A stretch of DNA of 12,756 nt from DASQFD01 sp035633255 (GCA_035633255.1 DASQFD010000092.1:1-12756); one strand, 5' to 3'. Shown: positions 1-6,773, counted from the first letter of the stretch. The notes: a model not told the origin generated them from the sequence alone. A program made the numbers and translations.

Positions 1-63
1 TTCCGGCCGGTGGGCGGGCTGGGAGCGGCGCGGCAGGTGGTGGGGGGCCTCGTCCGCCGGTGA
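1..63 (+). CDS. Possible 3' end of an upstream gene (partial)
   Basis: Reading from base 1 in frame 1 gives 20 sense codons and then TGA at 61-63. Nineteen of the 20 codons end in G or C, as in the certain genes of this window, while frame 3 does not show this. The peptide ends in GLVRR and is rich in Gly, Val and Arg. It is too short to assign to a family. Frame 2 is also open to base 73 but would be unusually rich in Trp and Arg. I read this as the C-terminus of a gene that starts outside the window, with low confidence. Confidence 0.3.
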   Translation, partial: FRPVGGLGAARQVVGGLVRR

Positions 64-382
64 GGTCGGCTGACCGCCCCGGCTGAGCCGCCCCGGCGGA
101 CCGCTGAGCGCGTAACTCGACACCGCCTATCCCCGAGCACCCCGCGCCCGCCCGTCACGATGCTGCCAATAGGCAAGTTCGTTCCCACGGGGCCTCGGGG
201 CTGCCCTTCATCCGGAGGAGGCGTCTCGCCTGATCTGGGAGGGCCACACCTTCCCCGTCCTGGGGCTCGTCAGCGGCTAGCGCCGGCGTGAGCCGGCTGC
301 CGGCGTCCCGTCGACCTCGTCCTCGTCCTCGGAGCCGACAGGTGTCGAGACGCGGGGTCACGCGGAATCACGGACCGCGCAG
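64..382. other. Intergenic stretch, no supported gene
   Basis: No reading frame here has both a credible start and the expected third-position GC bias. One short + frame (173-280) is open to a TAG at 278-280 but lacks a start codon. A GCCGGC-GTGA-GCCGGC hairpin lies at 282-297 and a CCTCGT-type hexamer run at about 313-335. The stretch separates the possible upstream gene from the 3' end of the first toxin gene. Confidence 0.5.
282..297 (-). terminator. Possible hairpin downstream of the first vapC
   Basis: A perfect 6-bp stem (GCCGGC both arms) closes a 4-base loop, about 85 bases past the stop of the toxin gene. There is no T tract, so if it terminates transcription it is not a classical intrinsic terminator. 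Hairpins of this size are common by chance at this GC content. Confidence 0.2.
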
Positions 383-775
383 TCAGCGCCCTGCGGAGAC
401 CACACGGACCTCGGCGTCATGCCCGGCCCGGGCGAGCCTGGCGTCGCAGGTGTACAGCGGAGCGCGAAGGGCCTCGGCCAGTGCCACGTAGCAGGCGTCA
501 TAGGCCGTGAGCTGGTGCCGGAGGTGCCAGATGCGGTCAGCGAAGGGGCTGACCGGGTGACGGGTGATGGTCAGGGAGCAGTGGTCACGCAGGGCCTGTT
601 CCGCCTGTCCTCGGTCCAGCTTGCCCCCCAGGCTCAGACCGCGAAGCGCCGCGAGCACCTCGACGTCCACGAGCGAGGGGGCGTCCACCTCGCCGGCCAG
701 CGCGCTCAGCAGATCCTCGTGAGGCTCCTGACCGACGAGCGCCTCGACCATCGCCGAGGCGTCCACCACGATCAC
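383..775 (-). CDS. vapC: PIN-domain toxin of a VapBC-type module
   Basis: A 130-residue PIN-domain protein, the usual VapC length. VapC toxins are Mg-dependent RNases that cut tRNA or rRNA when the antitoxin is lost. The acidic catalytic set is present: D5 in MIVVDAS, E39 in DVEVL, D93 in TAYDACYVALA and D111 in YTCDARL. Translation should start at GTG (773-775), whose bases overlap the antitoxin stop as GTGA, so the two genes are probably translationally coupled. No clear Shine-Dalgarno precedes this start, which fits coupling. The target RNA cannot be predicted. A related but broken C-terminal fragment seems to lie at 6978-7058. Confidence 0.93.
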   Translation of the reverse strand: MIVVDASAMVEALVGQEPHEDLLSALAGEVDAPSLVDVEVLAALRGLSLGGKLDRGQAEQALRDHCSLTITRHPVSPFADRIWHLRHQLTAYDACYVALAEALRAPLYTCDARLARAGHDAEVRVVSAGR

Positions 776-999
776 CGGCGACCGGCCTGCACCGCATCGA
801 CGATGTCGGCCACGCTGGGTGCGGAGGAGCGGTCACGATCACGCAGTCCGGCGACGACCTCCGCGTTCGTCGGGTGCGTCGCCACCCGGGTCAGCTCCGC
901 CGCCACGTAGGCGGAGAGGGACTTGCCTTCGGCAGCCGCTCGCGCCTTGAGCGTTGTGGCGACCTCGTCAGGCACGTCGCGCACGTAGAGGGTGGTCAT
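772..999 (-). CDS. vapB: Ribbon-helix-helix antitoxin (FitA/VapB-like)
   Basis: A 75-residue protein beginning MTTLYVRDVP. The N-terminal 45 residues have the pattern of an Arc/FitA-type ribbon-helix-helix: a short strand (TLYVRDV), helix 1 (DEVATTLKARAAAEG) and helix 2 (SLSAYVAAELTRVA). This half should bind the operator as a dimer, and the C-terminal tail (about 50-75) should thread into the toxin active site. The ATG at 997-999 is chosen because the homology starts there and a promoter-like TAGCAT box lies 8 bases upstream, suggesting a leaderless transcript. A longer frame upstream lacks family resemblance. Autoregulation by the antitoxin-toxin complex is the family norm. Confidence 0.9.
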   Translation of the reverse strand: MTTLYVRDVPDEVATTLKARAAAEGKSLSAYVAAELTRVATHPTNAEVVAGLRDRDRSSAPSVADIVDAVQAGRR

Positions 1000-1022
1000 G
1001 CAGGTGGATGCTAGCAACCTGC
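1000..1022 (-). promoter_or_regulatory. Putative operator/promoter of the first vapBC
   Basis: The 23 bases directly before the antitoxin ATG have inverted 6-bp ends (GCAGGT ... ACCTGC) around a GCTAGC palindrome. On the - strand the box TAGCAT (1013-1008) fits the actinobacterial TANNNT -10 pattern and ends 8 bases before the ATG, so transcription would begin at or next to the start codon. The palindrome overlaps this box, where autorepression by the antitoxin would act. No convincing -35 is visible. Confidence 0.45.
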
Positions 1023-1055
1023 AAGCGCTCGGGCGTGGGGTGTCGGGGGAGAGCC

Positions 1056-1610
1056 TCACCACTCCCGCAGCCGGCCGCCCCTGGCGAGCTCGGGGTCGGT
1101 GCAGGAGGCGAGGTCGAAGCAGCACGGTCGCCTCTTCCCGCCGCTCATCTTCGAGATGCTCACCTCGACCCGCCGCTGTCGCGTCGCGGGGTTCGCCGTC
1201 GCCCGGACCCAGCGGACCCACTCCCACCTGGCCATCGGAGTGATGTCCTGCCAGATGTCCCGGAGGGCGGGGGGCGCCGCGTCCAGCGCGGCAGCCAGGT
1301 CGTCGGGCAGGTCCGGCTCGGGCCAGTCCGGCGCGACCTCCAAGGTCAGCTCGGCGGTGTCCCCGGGGTGAACGTCCGCGGCCTCCTGGACGTGGCGGTC
1401 GACGCGGACCCAGTGCCCCCGGCGGCCGTCCGGCTCCACCACGGTCTCGAACGGGTGAGCGTCGATCGTCGCGTGCACGGCGACCTGCCCCCGCGACGGA
1501 AGCTGCTCGCTGGCCGCCTCCGGGAGTCGCACGAGTCCGACGTCGTCGATGCTGGACAGTTCGGCCCGGAACCGGACCGGTGCGGCCTGCCTGGCCCGTG
1601 TCGTGCTCAT
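1056..1610 (-). CDS. DUF1905 / YdeI-OmpD-associated family protein
   Basis: A 184-residue protein. Residues about 12-90 match the DUF1905 pattern (FRAEL ... GLVRLP ... HPFETVVEPDGRRGHWVRVD ... GDTAELTLEV). Residues about 100-160 match the YdeI/OmpD-associated C-terminal domain (ALRDIWQDITPMARWEWVRW, then the basic VSISKMSGGKRRPCCFD). The biochemical role is not established; some relatives are annotated as bacteriocin-protection proteins. The ATG at 1608-1610 is preferred over one five codons upstream because GGAGG lies 8 bases before it. Cys163, Cys164 and Cys170 cluster near the end. It is divergent from the metallophosphoesterase gene and probably monocistronic; the vapBC promoter lies downstream. 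Confidence 0.85.
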   Translation of the reverse strand: MSTTRARQAAPVRFRAELSSIDDVGLVRLPEAASEQLPSRGQVAVHATIDAHPFETVVEPDGRRGHWVRVDRHVQEAADVHPGDTAELTLEVAPDWPEPDLPDDLAAALDAAPPALRDIWQDITPMARWEWVRWVRATANPATRQRRVEVSISKMSGGKRRPCCFDLASCTDPELARGGRLREW

Positions 1611-1853
1611 GACCTCGACCTCCATCCGTCCCGCGCGCCGAACCGGCGCCGCGATGCTGGGGCTCTGAAGAGCGTCAGCCTACTGTCGGGCCGGCCCACC
1701 ATCGTGGCTGCGACCACGACCACGACCACGACCACGGTCGGCGGCGGCACAGGAGGTTCGGGCGGCTGGACCTGCTGGCCGGTCACGTGGTCGTGGTGTG
1801 TTCGACCAGTCCCGTTCACCGGGCGGCTGCACCGGGCTGGGAGTGTCGCCCCC
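1611..1853. promoter_or_regulatory. Divergent promoter region with CGACCA repeats
   Basis: This 243-base gap separates two divergent genes. TACTGT (+ strand, about 1681-1686) and an overlapping TAGGCT on the - strand both fit the TANNNT -10 pattern, but neither has a good -35. A CGACCA tandem run lies at 1711-1736, and a complementary 11-base segment at 1786-1796 could pair with it in the + strand transcript, with an AGGAGG sequence in the loop. No gene is supported. Confidence 0.35.
1711..1736. repeat. Tandem hexamer repeat (CGACCA, about 4.3 copies)
   Basis: Four perfect CGACCA units plus two bases form an uninterrupted 26-base tract between divergent genes, where length changes could alter promoter or leader behaviour. 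Confidence 0.9.
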
Positions 1854-2912
1854 ATGCCTACCGGACGTCGCGCCGCCGCCCTTGCCGCCCTCGTGGTCGC
1901 CACCACCGGCCTCACGGCATCCGCAGCGCTGCCGGCCGTGGCCGGGACCGGCACACCGGTGTCTGGTGACGGTGGCGGGCAGCCGGCATACACGTTCGCG
2001 GTCATCGGCGACGTGCCCTACGGCGCTGCGCAGGTCGCCGCCTTCCCCTGGTGGATCGACCAGATCAACGCCGCGGAGCCCCGGCTGACCTTCCACGTGG
2101 GGGACATCAAGAGCGGGTCGACGCGCTGCGACGACGACTACTACCGGCTCATCAAAGCGGACTTCGACCGCTTCCAGGGCCCCTTGGTGTACACGCCCGG
2201 CGACAACGAGTGGACCGACTGCCACCGGGTCAGCAACGGGCAGTACAACCCGCTGGAGCGGCTCGCTTTCACCCGGTCGGTGTTCTTCCCCGACCCGCGC
2301 CGCAGCCTGGGCCAGGACCCGGTCCGGGTGAAGTCACAGGTCAACGAGGGCTTCCCCGAGAACGTGTCGCTGAGGCGCCAGAGGGTGGAGTTCGCGGTGC
2401 TCCACGTCGTCGGCAGCAACAACGACCTGCAGCCCTGGACCGGCATCGGTCAGAGCACCGCGACCCCGGCGCAGGTCCGCGAGCAGCGGGCGCGGATGGC
2501 GAACACGCTCGCGCTGGTTCGCCGGAGCTTCGCCGACGCACGGCTGCGCGGTGACCGCGCGGTGGTCCTGCTGCAGCAGGCCGACATGTTCGACCCGACC
2601 TACACGCCCACGGCGGGCGACATCTCGGCCTTCCAGCCGCTGGTGCGCGTGATCGCCGCGGAGGCCGCACGGTTCGACGGGCCGGTCTACCTCTTCAACG
2701 GCGACAGCCACCTCTACAACGCCGACCGACCGCTTGCGGCCGGGTCGCCATGGCTGGCGACCTACGGGGTCACCGTCCCCGCGGACAACGTGCAGCGCGT
2801 CACGGTCAACGGGTCGAGCAACAACGTCGACTGGCTGTCGGTGACAGTCAACCGCCGCGGCTCGGACGTCCTCACCTGGCAGCGGGTGCCCTACGCGAGC
2901 ACCGCGGGATAG
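1854..2912 (+). CDS. Secreted metallophosphoesterase-like protein
   Basis: A 352-residue protein with a Sec-type signal peptide: RR at 5-6, a hydrophobic stretch to about 26 and a likely cleavage near AVA-G (28-31). The mature part follows the calcineurin-like phosphoesterase layout in altered form: IGDVPYG (D53) for the first metal motif, HVGDIKSG (D84) for the second, TPGDNEWTDC (117-123) where GNHD/E is usual, H184, and NGDSHLYNAD (282-291) where GHxH is usual. It probably hydrolyses a phosphate ester outside the membrane, but the substrate is unknown. The ATG at 1854 is preferred, although the frame stays open far upstream, because the signal peptide begins there and GGGAG lies about 10 bases before it. 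Cys92 and Cys123 may form a disulfide. Confidence 0.82.
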   Translation: MPTGRRAAALAALVVATTGLTASAALPAVAGTGTPVSGDGGGQPAYTFAVIGDVPYGAAQVAAFPWWIDQINAAEPRLTFHVGDIKSGSTRCDDDYYRLIKADFDRFQGPLVYTPGDNEWTDCHRVSNGQYNPLERLAFTRSVFFPDPRRSLGQDPVRVKSQVNEGFPENVSLRRQRVEFAVLHVVGSNNDLQPWTGIGQSTATPAQVREQRARMANTLALVRRSFADARLRGDRAVVLLQQADMFDPTYTPTAGDISAFQPLVRVIAAEAARFDGPVYLFNGDSHLYNADRPLAAGSPWLATYGVTVPADNVQRVTVNGSSNNVDWLSVTVNRRGSDVLTWQRVPYASTAG

Positions 2913-3026
2913 CGGGTGGGCGTCCGCCCGGCTCGTGTCCGCGCGGCCGGGGAGTGGTGTGGCTCATCGGCGTCCGGAATGCCCTGTCGGCCGCTGACCG
3001 CTCGACGACAACGGGGCCTTTCGGAG

Positions 3027-3143
3027 GTGCGCACGACGGTGGCCGCCGTGACCTCCGGGTTCCGGGACGCTGCCGTCCGCGACTTCGTCCCGATCCTCGT
3101 CGGGCGGCAGGCCCGCACCCGCTCTCGGCCACCGTTACCGCTA
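3027..3143 (+). pseudogene. Fragment resembling a three-helix-bundle dimerization-domain protein
   Basis: From GTG 3027 the + frame reads VRTTVAAVTSGFRDAAVRDFVPILVGRQ and on through an Arg-rich tail. The VRDFVPILV pattern near the C-terminus is what I know from small actinobacterial proteins annotated as three-helix bundle dimerization domain, which usually end soon after it. Here the in-frame sequence runs on past 3143, while a TAG at 3141-3143 is out of frame, and the expected N-terminal helices are not visible upstream. It looks like a truncated, frame-shifted remnant between convergent genes. The family assignment is from memory of the pattern only. Confidence 0.4.
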
Positions 3144-3148
3144 GCCCG

Positions 3149-3177
3149 CCCGGACCGTCCTGGATCCTACGGTCGGG
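3149..3177 (-). terminator. Hairpin at the 3' end of the second vapBC operon
   Basis: Arms 3149-3158 and 3169-3177 pair over nine base pairs with one bulged G, around a loop containing GGATCC. The hairpin overlaps the TAG stop of the unknown gene (3167-3169) and lies between convergent genes, so it could act on either side. It has no T tract. Confidence 0.35.
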
Positions 3178-3544
3178 CCGACCACAGCGCCGCCTCCAGG
3201 GCCTCCACCGAGCCCTGCATCGGCCCGAGGTCCGCCGGGCCGATCACCGGGCTCAGCCCGCCGTCGCCGAGGCGGGCCAGCACCACCGGCAGCCCGGTCG
3301 CTGCCACGGCGGCCGCGACATCGGCCGGCATCTCGTCGCGGTGCAGCAGCTCGAACGGCACACCGAGCCGGGTCACCATCGCGTCCCAGGCCGCCTTCCG
3401 GCGCAGCGGCGAGTGGGTGATGTCGCACAGCGAGCAGTGCCGCAGGTGCAGCGCCTTGCCGACGACGTAGCTCACCTCGCCGAGCAGCGTCCCCTTCGCG
3501 TCGTACACCCCCACGTATGCCGTCGCCGGCCCCGGTCCGGTCAC
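3167..3544 (-). CDS. Conserved protein of unknown function with an HCxxC motif
   Basis: A 125-residue cytosolic protein with no signal or membrane segment. The N-terminal part looks like paired strands (YVGVYDAKGTLLGEVSYVVG). The centre is LRHCSLCDITHSPLRRKAAW, with H36, C37, C40 and H44 forming a compact Cys/His group that could bind a metal or act as a thiol pair. The rest (VPFELLHRDEMP ... GLPVVLARL ... LSPVIGP) has alternating strands and helices. I have seen this kind of protein annotated as hypothetical in actinobacteria and do not know its function. The GTG start (3542-3544) overlaps the vapC stop as GTGA and has GGAG five bases upstream. The longer frame upstream runs inside vapC and is rejected. 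The gene should be co-expressed with the toxin-antitoxin pair. Confidence 0.78.
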   Translation of the reverse strand: MTGPGPATAYVGVYDAKGTLLGEVSYVVGKALHLRHCSLCDITHSPLRRKAAWDAMVTRLGVPFELLHRDEMPADVAAAVAATGLPVVLARLGDGGLSPVIGPADLGPMQGSVEALEAALWSARP

Positions 3545-3930
3545 GCCCGCTCCAGCCCGAGATGCTCGACGAAGGGCTCGAAGTCGCGGTCGGCGAAGAG
3601 GAGCGAGTGGCCGTCCCGGATGCACGCGGTCGCGATGACGACGTCAGCCGTCCTGCGGATGGTGACGCCTCGCCGTCGCAGCATCCGGTAGTGCGCTGCG
3701 CCGCGCACGGCGGCGGCGGCACCCAGCATCTCCACGACGGGCAGGGCCAGCAGCCGGTCTCGAGCACGCCGGAAGTCGGAGTCGGCGCGGAAGCCCTGCA
3801 GCACCTCGAGCAGGATGAGATCGCCGATCGCGACCGGCTCGATGCCCAGGAGGGCGTCGAGCCGGTCCGCCTCCTTCGAGGGGTTCCCTGAGAAGTAGTC
3901 GATCCAGACGCTCGAGTCGATGACGATCAC
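3541..3930 (-). CDS. vapC: VapC PIN-domain ribonuclease toxin (second module)
   Basis: A 129-residue PIN-domain protein starting MIVIDSSVWIDYF, a classic VapC opening. Catalytic acidic residues are D5, E42 (LLEVLQG), D96 (RTADVVIA) and D114, with D116 in FADRDF. It is an RNase toxin by family, with no predictable target. The GTG start (3928-3930) overlaps the antitoxin TGA as GTGA, and its own stop overlaps the start of the next gene in the same way, so all three genes are probably translationally coupled. It differs clearly from the first VapC in this window, so the two modules look like independent acquisitions rather than a local duplication. Confidence 0.95.
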   Translation of the reverse strand: MIVIDSSVWIDYFSGNPSKEADRLDALLGIEPVAIGDLILLEVLQGFRADSDFRRARDRLLALPVVEMLGAAAAVRGAAHYRMLRRRGVTIRRTADVVIATACIRDGHSLLFADRDFEPFVEHLGLERA

Positions 3931-4124
3931 GGTCGGTCGGTGCGCATGGCGTCGAGGTCGCCTTCCCACCGCAGCGCCCCCCGAAGCTCCTTGATCCTCG
4001 CCTGCTCGGCGAGTCGGACCACCGTGCGGAGCGCCTGCTCCACGGTCGCCTTCTTGGTGGTGGCGCCCGTCGCCTGCTGCGCCCGCGCCAGGAGGTCGTC
4101 GTCGATGTCGATGTTGGTCCGCAC
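3927..4124 (-). CDS. vapB: VapB-type antitoxin (second module)
   Basis: A 65-residue protein. MRTNIDIDDDLLARAQQATG is the typical VapB N-terminus (strand then helix 1), followed by TKKATVEQALRTVVRLAEQ (helix 2). The tail LRWEGDLDAMRTDRP resembles the VapB end that docks on VapC. It should neutralise the adjacent toxin and repress the operon through an N-terminal DNA-binding dimer. The GTG at 4122-4124 is the start, since homology begins there; only a weak GGGG lies upstream. The 43 bases before it are AT-rich for this genome and hold an inverted repeat. Confidence 0.93.
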   Translation of the reverse strand: MRTNIDIDDDLLARAQQATGATTKKATVEQALRTVVRLAEQARIKELRGALRWEGDLDAMRTDRP

Positions 4125-4137
4125 GTGGTGCCCCGAT

Positions 4138-4163
4138 GTGTAGGGAACAACTTCTGTTTACAC
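4138..4163 (-). promoter_or_regulatory. Putative operator/promoter of the second vapBC
   Basis: GTGTA (4138-4142) and TACAC (4159-4163) are inverted arms 16 bases apart, just upstream of the vapB start. The interval 4137-4175 is the most AT-rich piece of the window, as promoters often are in high-GC genomes. On the - strand, TACACA and TATAGC are possible -10 boxes, but neither has a good -35. Binding by VapB is inferred from its position. Confidence 0.35.
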
Positions 4164-4167
4164 CATG

Positions 4168-5907
4168 CTATACCGGCGCTGTCAGCGACGCCACGGCCTC
4201 CTGCAGCACTCCCAGCCGAAGGGAGGCGCGGTCGCGGGCCGGCCGCACCTGCGCCACGTCGCCCCCGGGCACCGGCTCGACCACCTCGAGGTAGGCCTTG
4301 AGCTTCGGCTCGGTGCCCGACGGCCGCACGACCACGCGGGAGCCGTCGGCGAGCACCCACCGCAGCCCCTCCGTGGGCGGCAGCCCGTGGTACCCCCGCG
4401 CGAGGTCGTCCCACTCGGCCACGTCCGACCCGCACGCCGCGGCGACGCCCGCCGGGCCGCCGGCCCGCAGCCGCGCCATCACCGACGAGGTCAGCGACAG
4501 GTCGCTCACCCGGACGTTGTGCGCCCCGGTGAGGTGGACCCCGTGCGCGGCCGCCACCTCGTCGAGCAGGTCCTCGACGCCCCGCCCGTCGGCCCGCAGG
4601 CCCGCCACGCACTCGGCGACGAGCAGCGCCGCGCTCACCCCGTCCTTGTCCAGCACGACGTCCGGCGCGGCGCAGTAGCCGAGCGCCTCCTCGTAGCCGT
4701 AGCGCAGCCCCTCGGCCCGCGCGATCCACTTGAAGCCGGTCAGGGTCTCCTCATGCCGCACCCCGGCCGCCGCGCACACCGCGGCGAGCAGCCGTGAGGA
4801 GACGACCGAGCTCGCGAAGCACCGCCCCGGCCCGATCCGCCCCCGCCGCAGCAGGTGCACCCCGAGCAGCACCCCGAGCTCGTCGCCGGTGAGCATCCGC
4901 CAGCCGCCCCGGCCCGGCACCGCGACCGCGCACCGGTCGGCGTCCGGGTCGTTGGCGACGACGAGGTCCGGCCCGGTCTGCTCGGCCAGCTCGAGCGCCG
5001 CGTCCATGGCCCCCGGCTCCTCGGGGTTCGGGAAGCCCACGGTCGGGAACGCCGGGTCCGGCTCCGCCTGGCTGGGCACCACCAGCGGCTCGGGGAACCC
5101 GGCCCGCGCGAACGCCGCGCGCACCGTGCCGGTCCCCACCCCGTGCAGCGCCGTGTGCACGACATGCACCTCGCGCGGCGACGCCGGGTCGAGCACCCCG
5201 GCGACCGCGTCGAGGTAGGACTCGTGCACGTCGTCGGGAAGCGTCTCCCAGCCGTCGTCCGGCCGCGGCACCAAGGCGACCGAGCGGACTGCGGCGATGT
5301 GTGCGGCGACGCCGGCGTCCGCGGGCGGCACGATCTGCCGCCCGTCGCCGAGGTACACCTTGTACCCGTTGTCCTGCGGCGGGTTGTGGCTGGCCGTGAC
5401 CATGACCCCCGCGTCGGCGCCGAGGAGGCGCACGGCATACGCGAGCACCGGCGTCGGCAGCGGGTGCGGGAGGACGGCCGCCCGCCCACCCAGCCCGGTC
5501 ACCACCGCGGCCGTGTCCCGCGCGAACACGTCGGAGTTGCGCCGGGCGTCGAAGCCGACCACGACAAACGGCTCGCGGGTGCCCAGGTCGTCCTGCAGGT
5601 ATGCCGTGAGCCCGGCCGCCGCCCGGATCACCACCGCGCGGTTCATCCGGTTCGGGCCGCCCGCGAGCGCTCCTCGCAGCCCGGCGGTCCCGAACGTCAG
5701 CAGCCCGGACATCCGGTCGGTGAGCTCGGCCGCGGCCGCGACGTCGCCGCCGTCGGCGACCGCCGCCAGCGCCGTCAGCTCCTCGCGCGTCTGCGGGTCG
5801 GGGTCGTCGTCGGCCCACGCCCGGGCAGCCTCGAGCACCCCGGGGTGCAGCGGCTCGCCGCTCGCCGGTGACCCGAGCGGACCCCCGTGGACGGCGGTGG
5901 AACCCAT
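4168..5907 (-). CDS. pmmB: Phosphohexomutase/phosphopentomutase (PmmB-type)
   Basis: A 579-residue member of the alpha-D-phosphohexomutase family, long form (PGM2/PmmB-like). All landmarks are intact: FGTAGLRG (72-79), the phosphoserine loop TASHNP with Ser173 (171-176), the metal loop DPDADR (320-325), the sugar-binding EEALGY (406-411) and the phosphate-binding RPSGTEP (528-534). The enzyme moves phosphate between C1 and C6 of hexoses, or C1 and C5 of ribose. Beside a purine nucleoside phosphorylase, a phosphopentomutase role (ribose-1-P to ribose-5-P) is plausible. AGGAGG lies six bases before the ATG. pnp ends 20 bases upstream, so both are co-transcribed; Mycobacterium tuberculosis has the same pair (deoD-pmmB). 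A broken copy of the first roughly 60 codons lies at 8140-8318. Confidence 0.95.
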   Translation of the reverse strand: MGSTAVHGGPLGSPASGEPLHPGVLEAARAWADDDPDPQTREELTALAAVADGGDVAAAAELTDRMSGLLTFGTAGLRGALAGGPNRMNRAVVIRAAAGLTAYLQDDLGTREPFVVVGFDARRNSDVFARDTAAVVTGLGGRAAVLPHPLPTPVLAYAVRLLGADAGVMVTASHNPPQDNGYKVYLGDGRQIVPPADAGVAAHIAAVRSVALVPRPDDGWETLPDDVHESYLDAVAGVLDPASPREVHVVHTALHGVGTGTVRAAFARAGFPEPLVVPSQAEPDPAFPTVGFPNPEEPGAMDAALELAEQTGPDLVVANDPDADRCAVAVPGRGGWRMLTGDELGVLLGVHLLRRGRIGPGRCFASSVVSSRLLAAVCAAAGVRHEETLTGFKWIARAEGLRYGYEEALGYCAAPDVVLDKDGVSAALLVAECVAGLRADGRGVEDLLDEVAAAHGVHLTGAHNVRVSDLSLTSSVMARLRAGGPAGVAAACGSDVAEWDDLARGYHGLPPTEGLRWVLADGSRVVVRPSGTEPKLKAYLEVVEPVPGGDVAQVRPARDRASLRLGVLQEAVASLTAPV

Positions 5908-5927
5908 GGCATGCCTCCTGTCGCTCG

Positions 5928-6767
5928 TCAGATCCGGGCGACGACGTCGGCGAGCAGCCGCCCGCAGCGCTGCGCGGCAGCCTGCCCGGCCGCGAGCACC
6001 TCGGCGTGGTCGAGCGGGGTGGGCGAGATGCCGGCGGCGGGGTTGGTGACCAGCGAGATGCCGAGGACGTCCAACCCGCTCTGGCGCGCGGCGACGGCCT
6101 CGACCGCCGTGGACATCCCCACGAGGTCGCCGCCGATGACCTTCGCCATGTGCACCTCGGCTGGCGTCTCGTACTGCGGCCCGCGGAACTGCACGTAGAC
6201 CCCCTCCGGCAGGTCCGGGTCGACCTCGCGGGCCAGGTCGCGCAACCGCGGGGTGTAGAGGTCGGTGACGTCGACGAAGGTCGGGCCCTCGACGGGGGAG
6301 ACCCCGGTGAGGTTGATGTGGTCGGCGATGAGGACCGGGGTGCCCGGCGCCCACTCCGGCCGCAGGCCGCCGCAGCCGTTGGTGAGCACGACGGTGCGGC
6401 AGCCGGCGGCTGCGGCGGTGCGGACGCCGTGGACGACGGCGCGCACGCCCCGGCCCTCGTAGAGGTGGGTGCGCGTGCCGAAGACCAGCGCCCGCCGACC
6501 GGTCTGCCCGACGGCGACCGAGCGGAGAGTGCCCGAGTGCCCGGCGACGGCGGCGGCACCGAAGCCCGGCACGTCCTCGTTGGCGACGGTGGTGAGCGTC
6601 TCACCGAGCAGCTCCGCGGCCGGTCCCCAGCCGGAGCCCAGGACGAGGGCCACGTCGTGCGCCGCGACGCCAGTCCGTTCCCCGATCACGTCGGCCGCGG
6701 CCGCGGCGAGCTCGAACGGGTCGCCGTCGGTGCCGTCACGGGCGGGTCGGGCCTCCGGGTCGCTCAC
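5928..6767 (-). CDS. deoD: Purine-nucleoside phosphorylase (trimeric type)
   Basis: A 279-residue enzyme of the PNP/MTAP family. It splits purine (deoxy)nucleosides with phosphate into base and (deoxy)ribose-1-phosphate in the cytosol. Visible sites are the phosphate loop LGSGWG (43-48), AGHSG (75-79), HLYEG (101-105), TNGCGG (129-134), the base site QYETPAE (198-204), GMSTAVEA (217-224) and the base-binding Asn242 in LVTNPAAG. The GTG at 6765-6767 is chosen because the frame upstream reads through an unrelated remnant. It has no Shine-Dalgarno but a TACGCT -10-like box six bases upstream, so the message may be leaderless. The symbol follows the mycobacterial name; the family is also called punA, and it is not the hexameric E. 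coli DeoD. Confidence 0.95.
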   Translation of the reverse strand: MSDPEARPARDGTDGDPFELAAAAADVIGERTGVAAHDVALVLGSGWGPAAELLGETLTTVANEDVPGFGAAAVAGHSGTLRSVAVGQTGRRALVFGTRTHLYEGRGVRAVVHGVRTAAAAGCRTVVLTNGCGGLRPEWAPGTPVLIADHINLTGVSPVEGPTFVDVTDLYTPRLRDLAREVDPDLPEGVYVQFRGPQYETPAEVHMAKVIGGDLVGMSTAVEAVAARQSGLDVLGISLVTNPAAGISPTPLDHAEVLAAGQAAAQRCGRLLADVVARI

Positions 6768-6773
6768 CCGGGC

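Noticed and set aside
173..280. Short + frame containing RLIWEGHTFPVLGL before a TAG stop
   Set aside because: It looks protein-like but has no start codon and an in-frame stop at 170-172, and I cannot link it to a family. It might be a remnant, but the evidence is too thin to annotate.
954..1853. Long + strand open frame running into the metallophosphoesterase gene
   Set aside because: It lies antisense to a DUF1905-family gene and through the divergent promoter region. The signal peptide and ribosome binding site place the true start at 1854.
1607..2005. - strand frame with a run of valines
   Set aside because: The valine run is only the CGACCA repeat read on the other strand. It overlaps the start of the secreted protein and resembles no family.
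3545..3625. Longer N-terminus for the HCxxC protein, starting at an upstream ATG
   Set aside because: The extension would lie wholly within vapC and is Arg/Pro-rich out-of-frame sequence. The GTG at 3544 has a ribosome binding site and the same overlap style as its neighbours.
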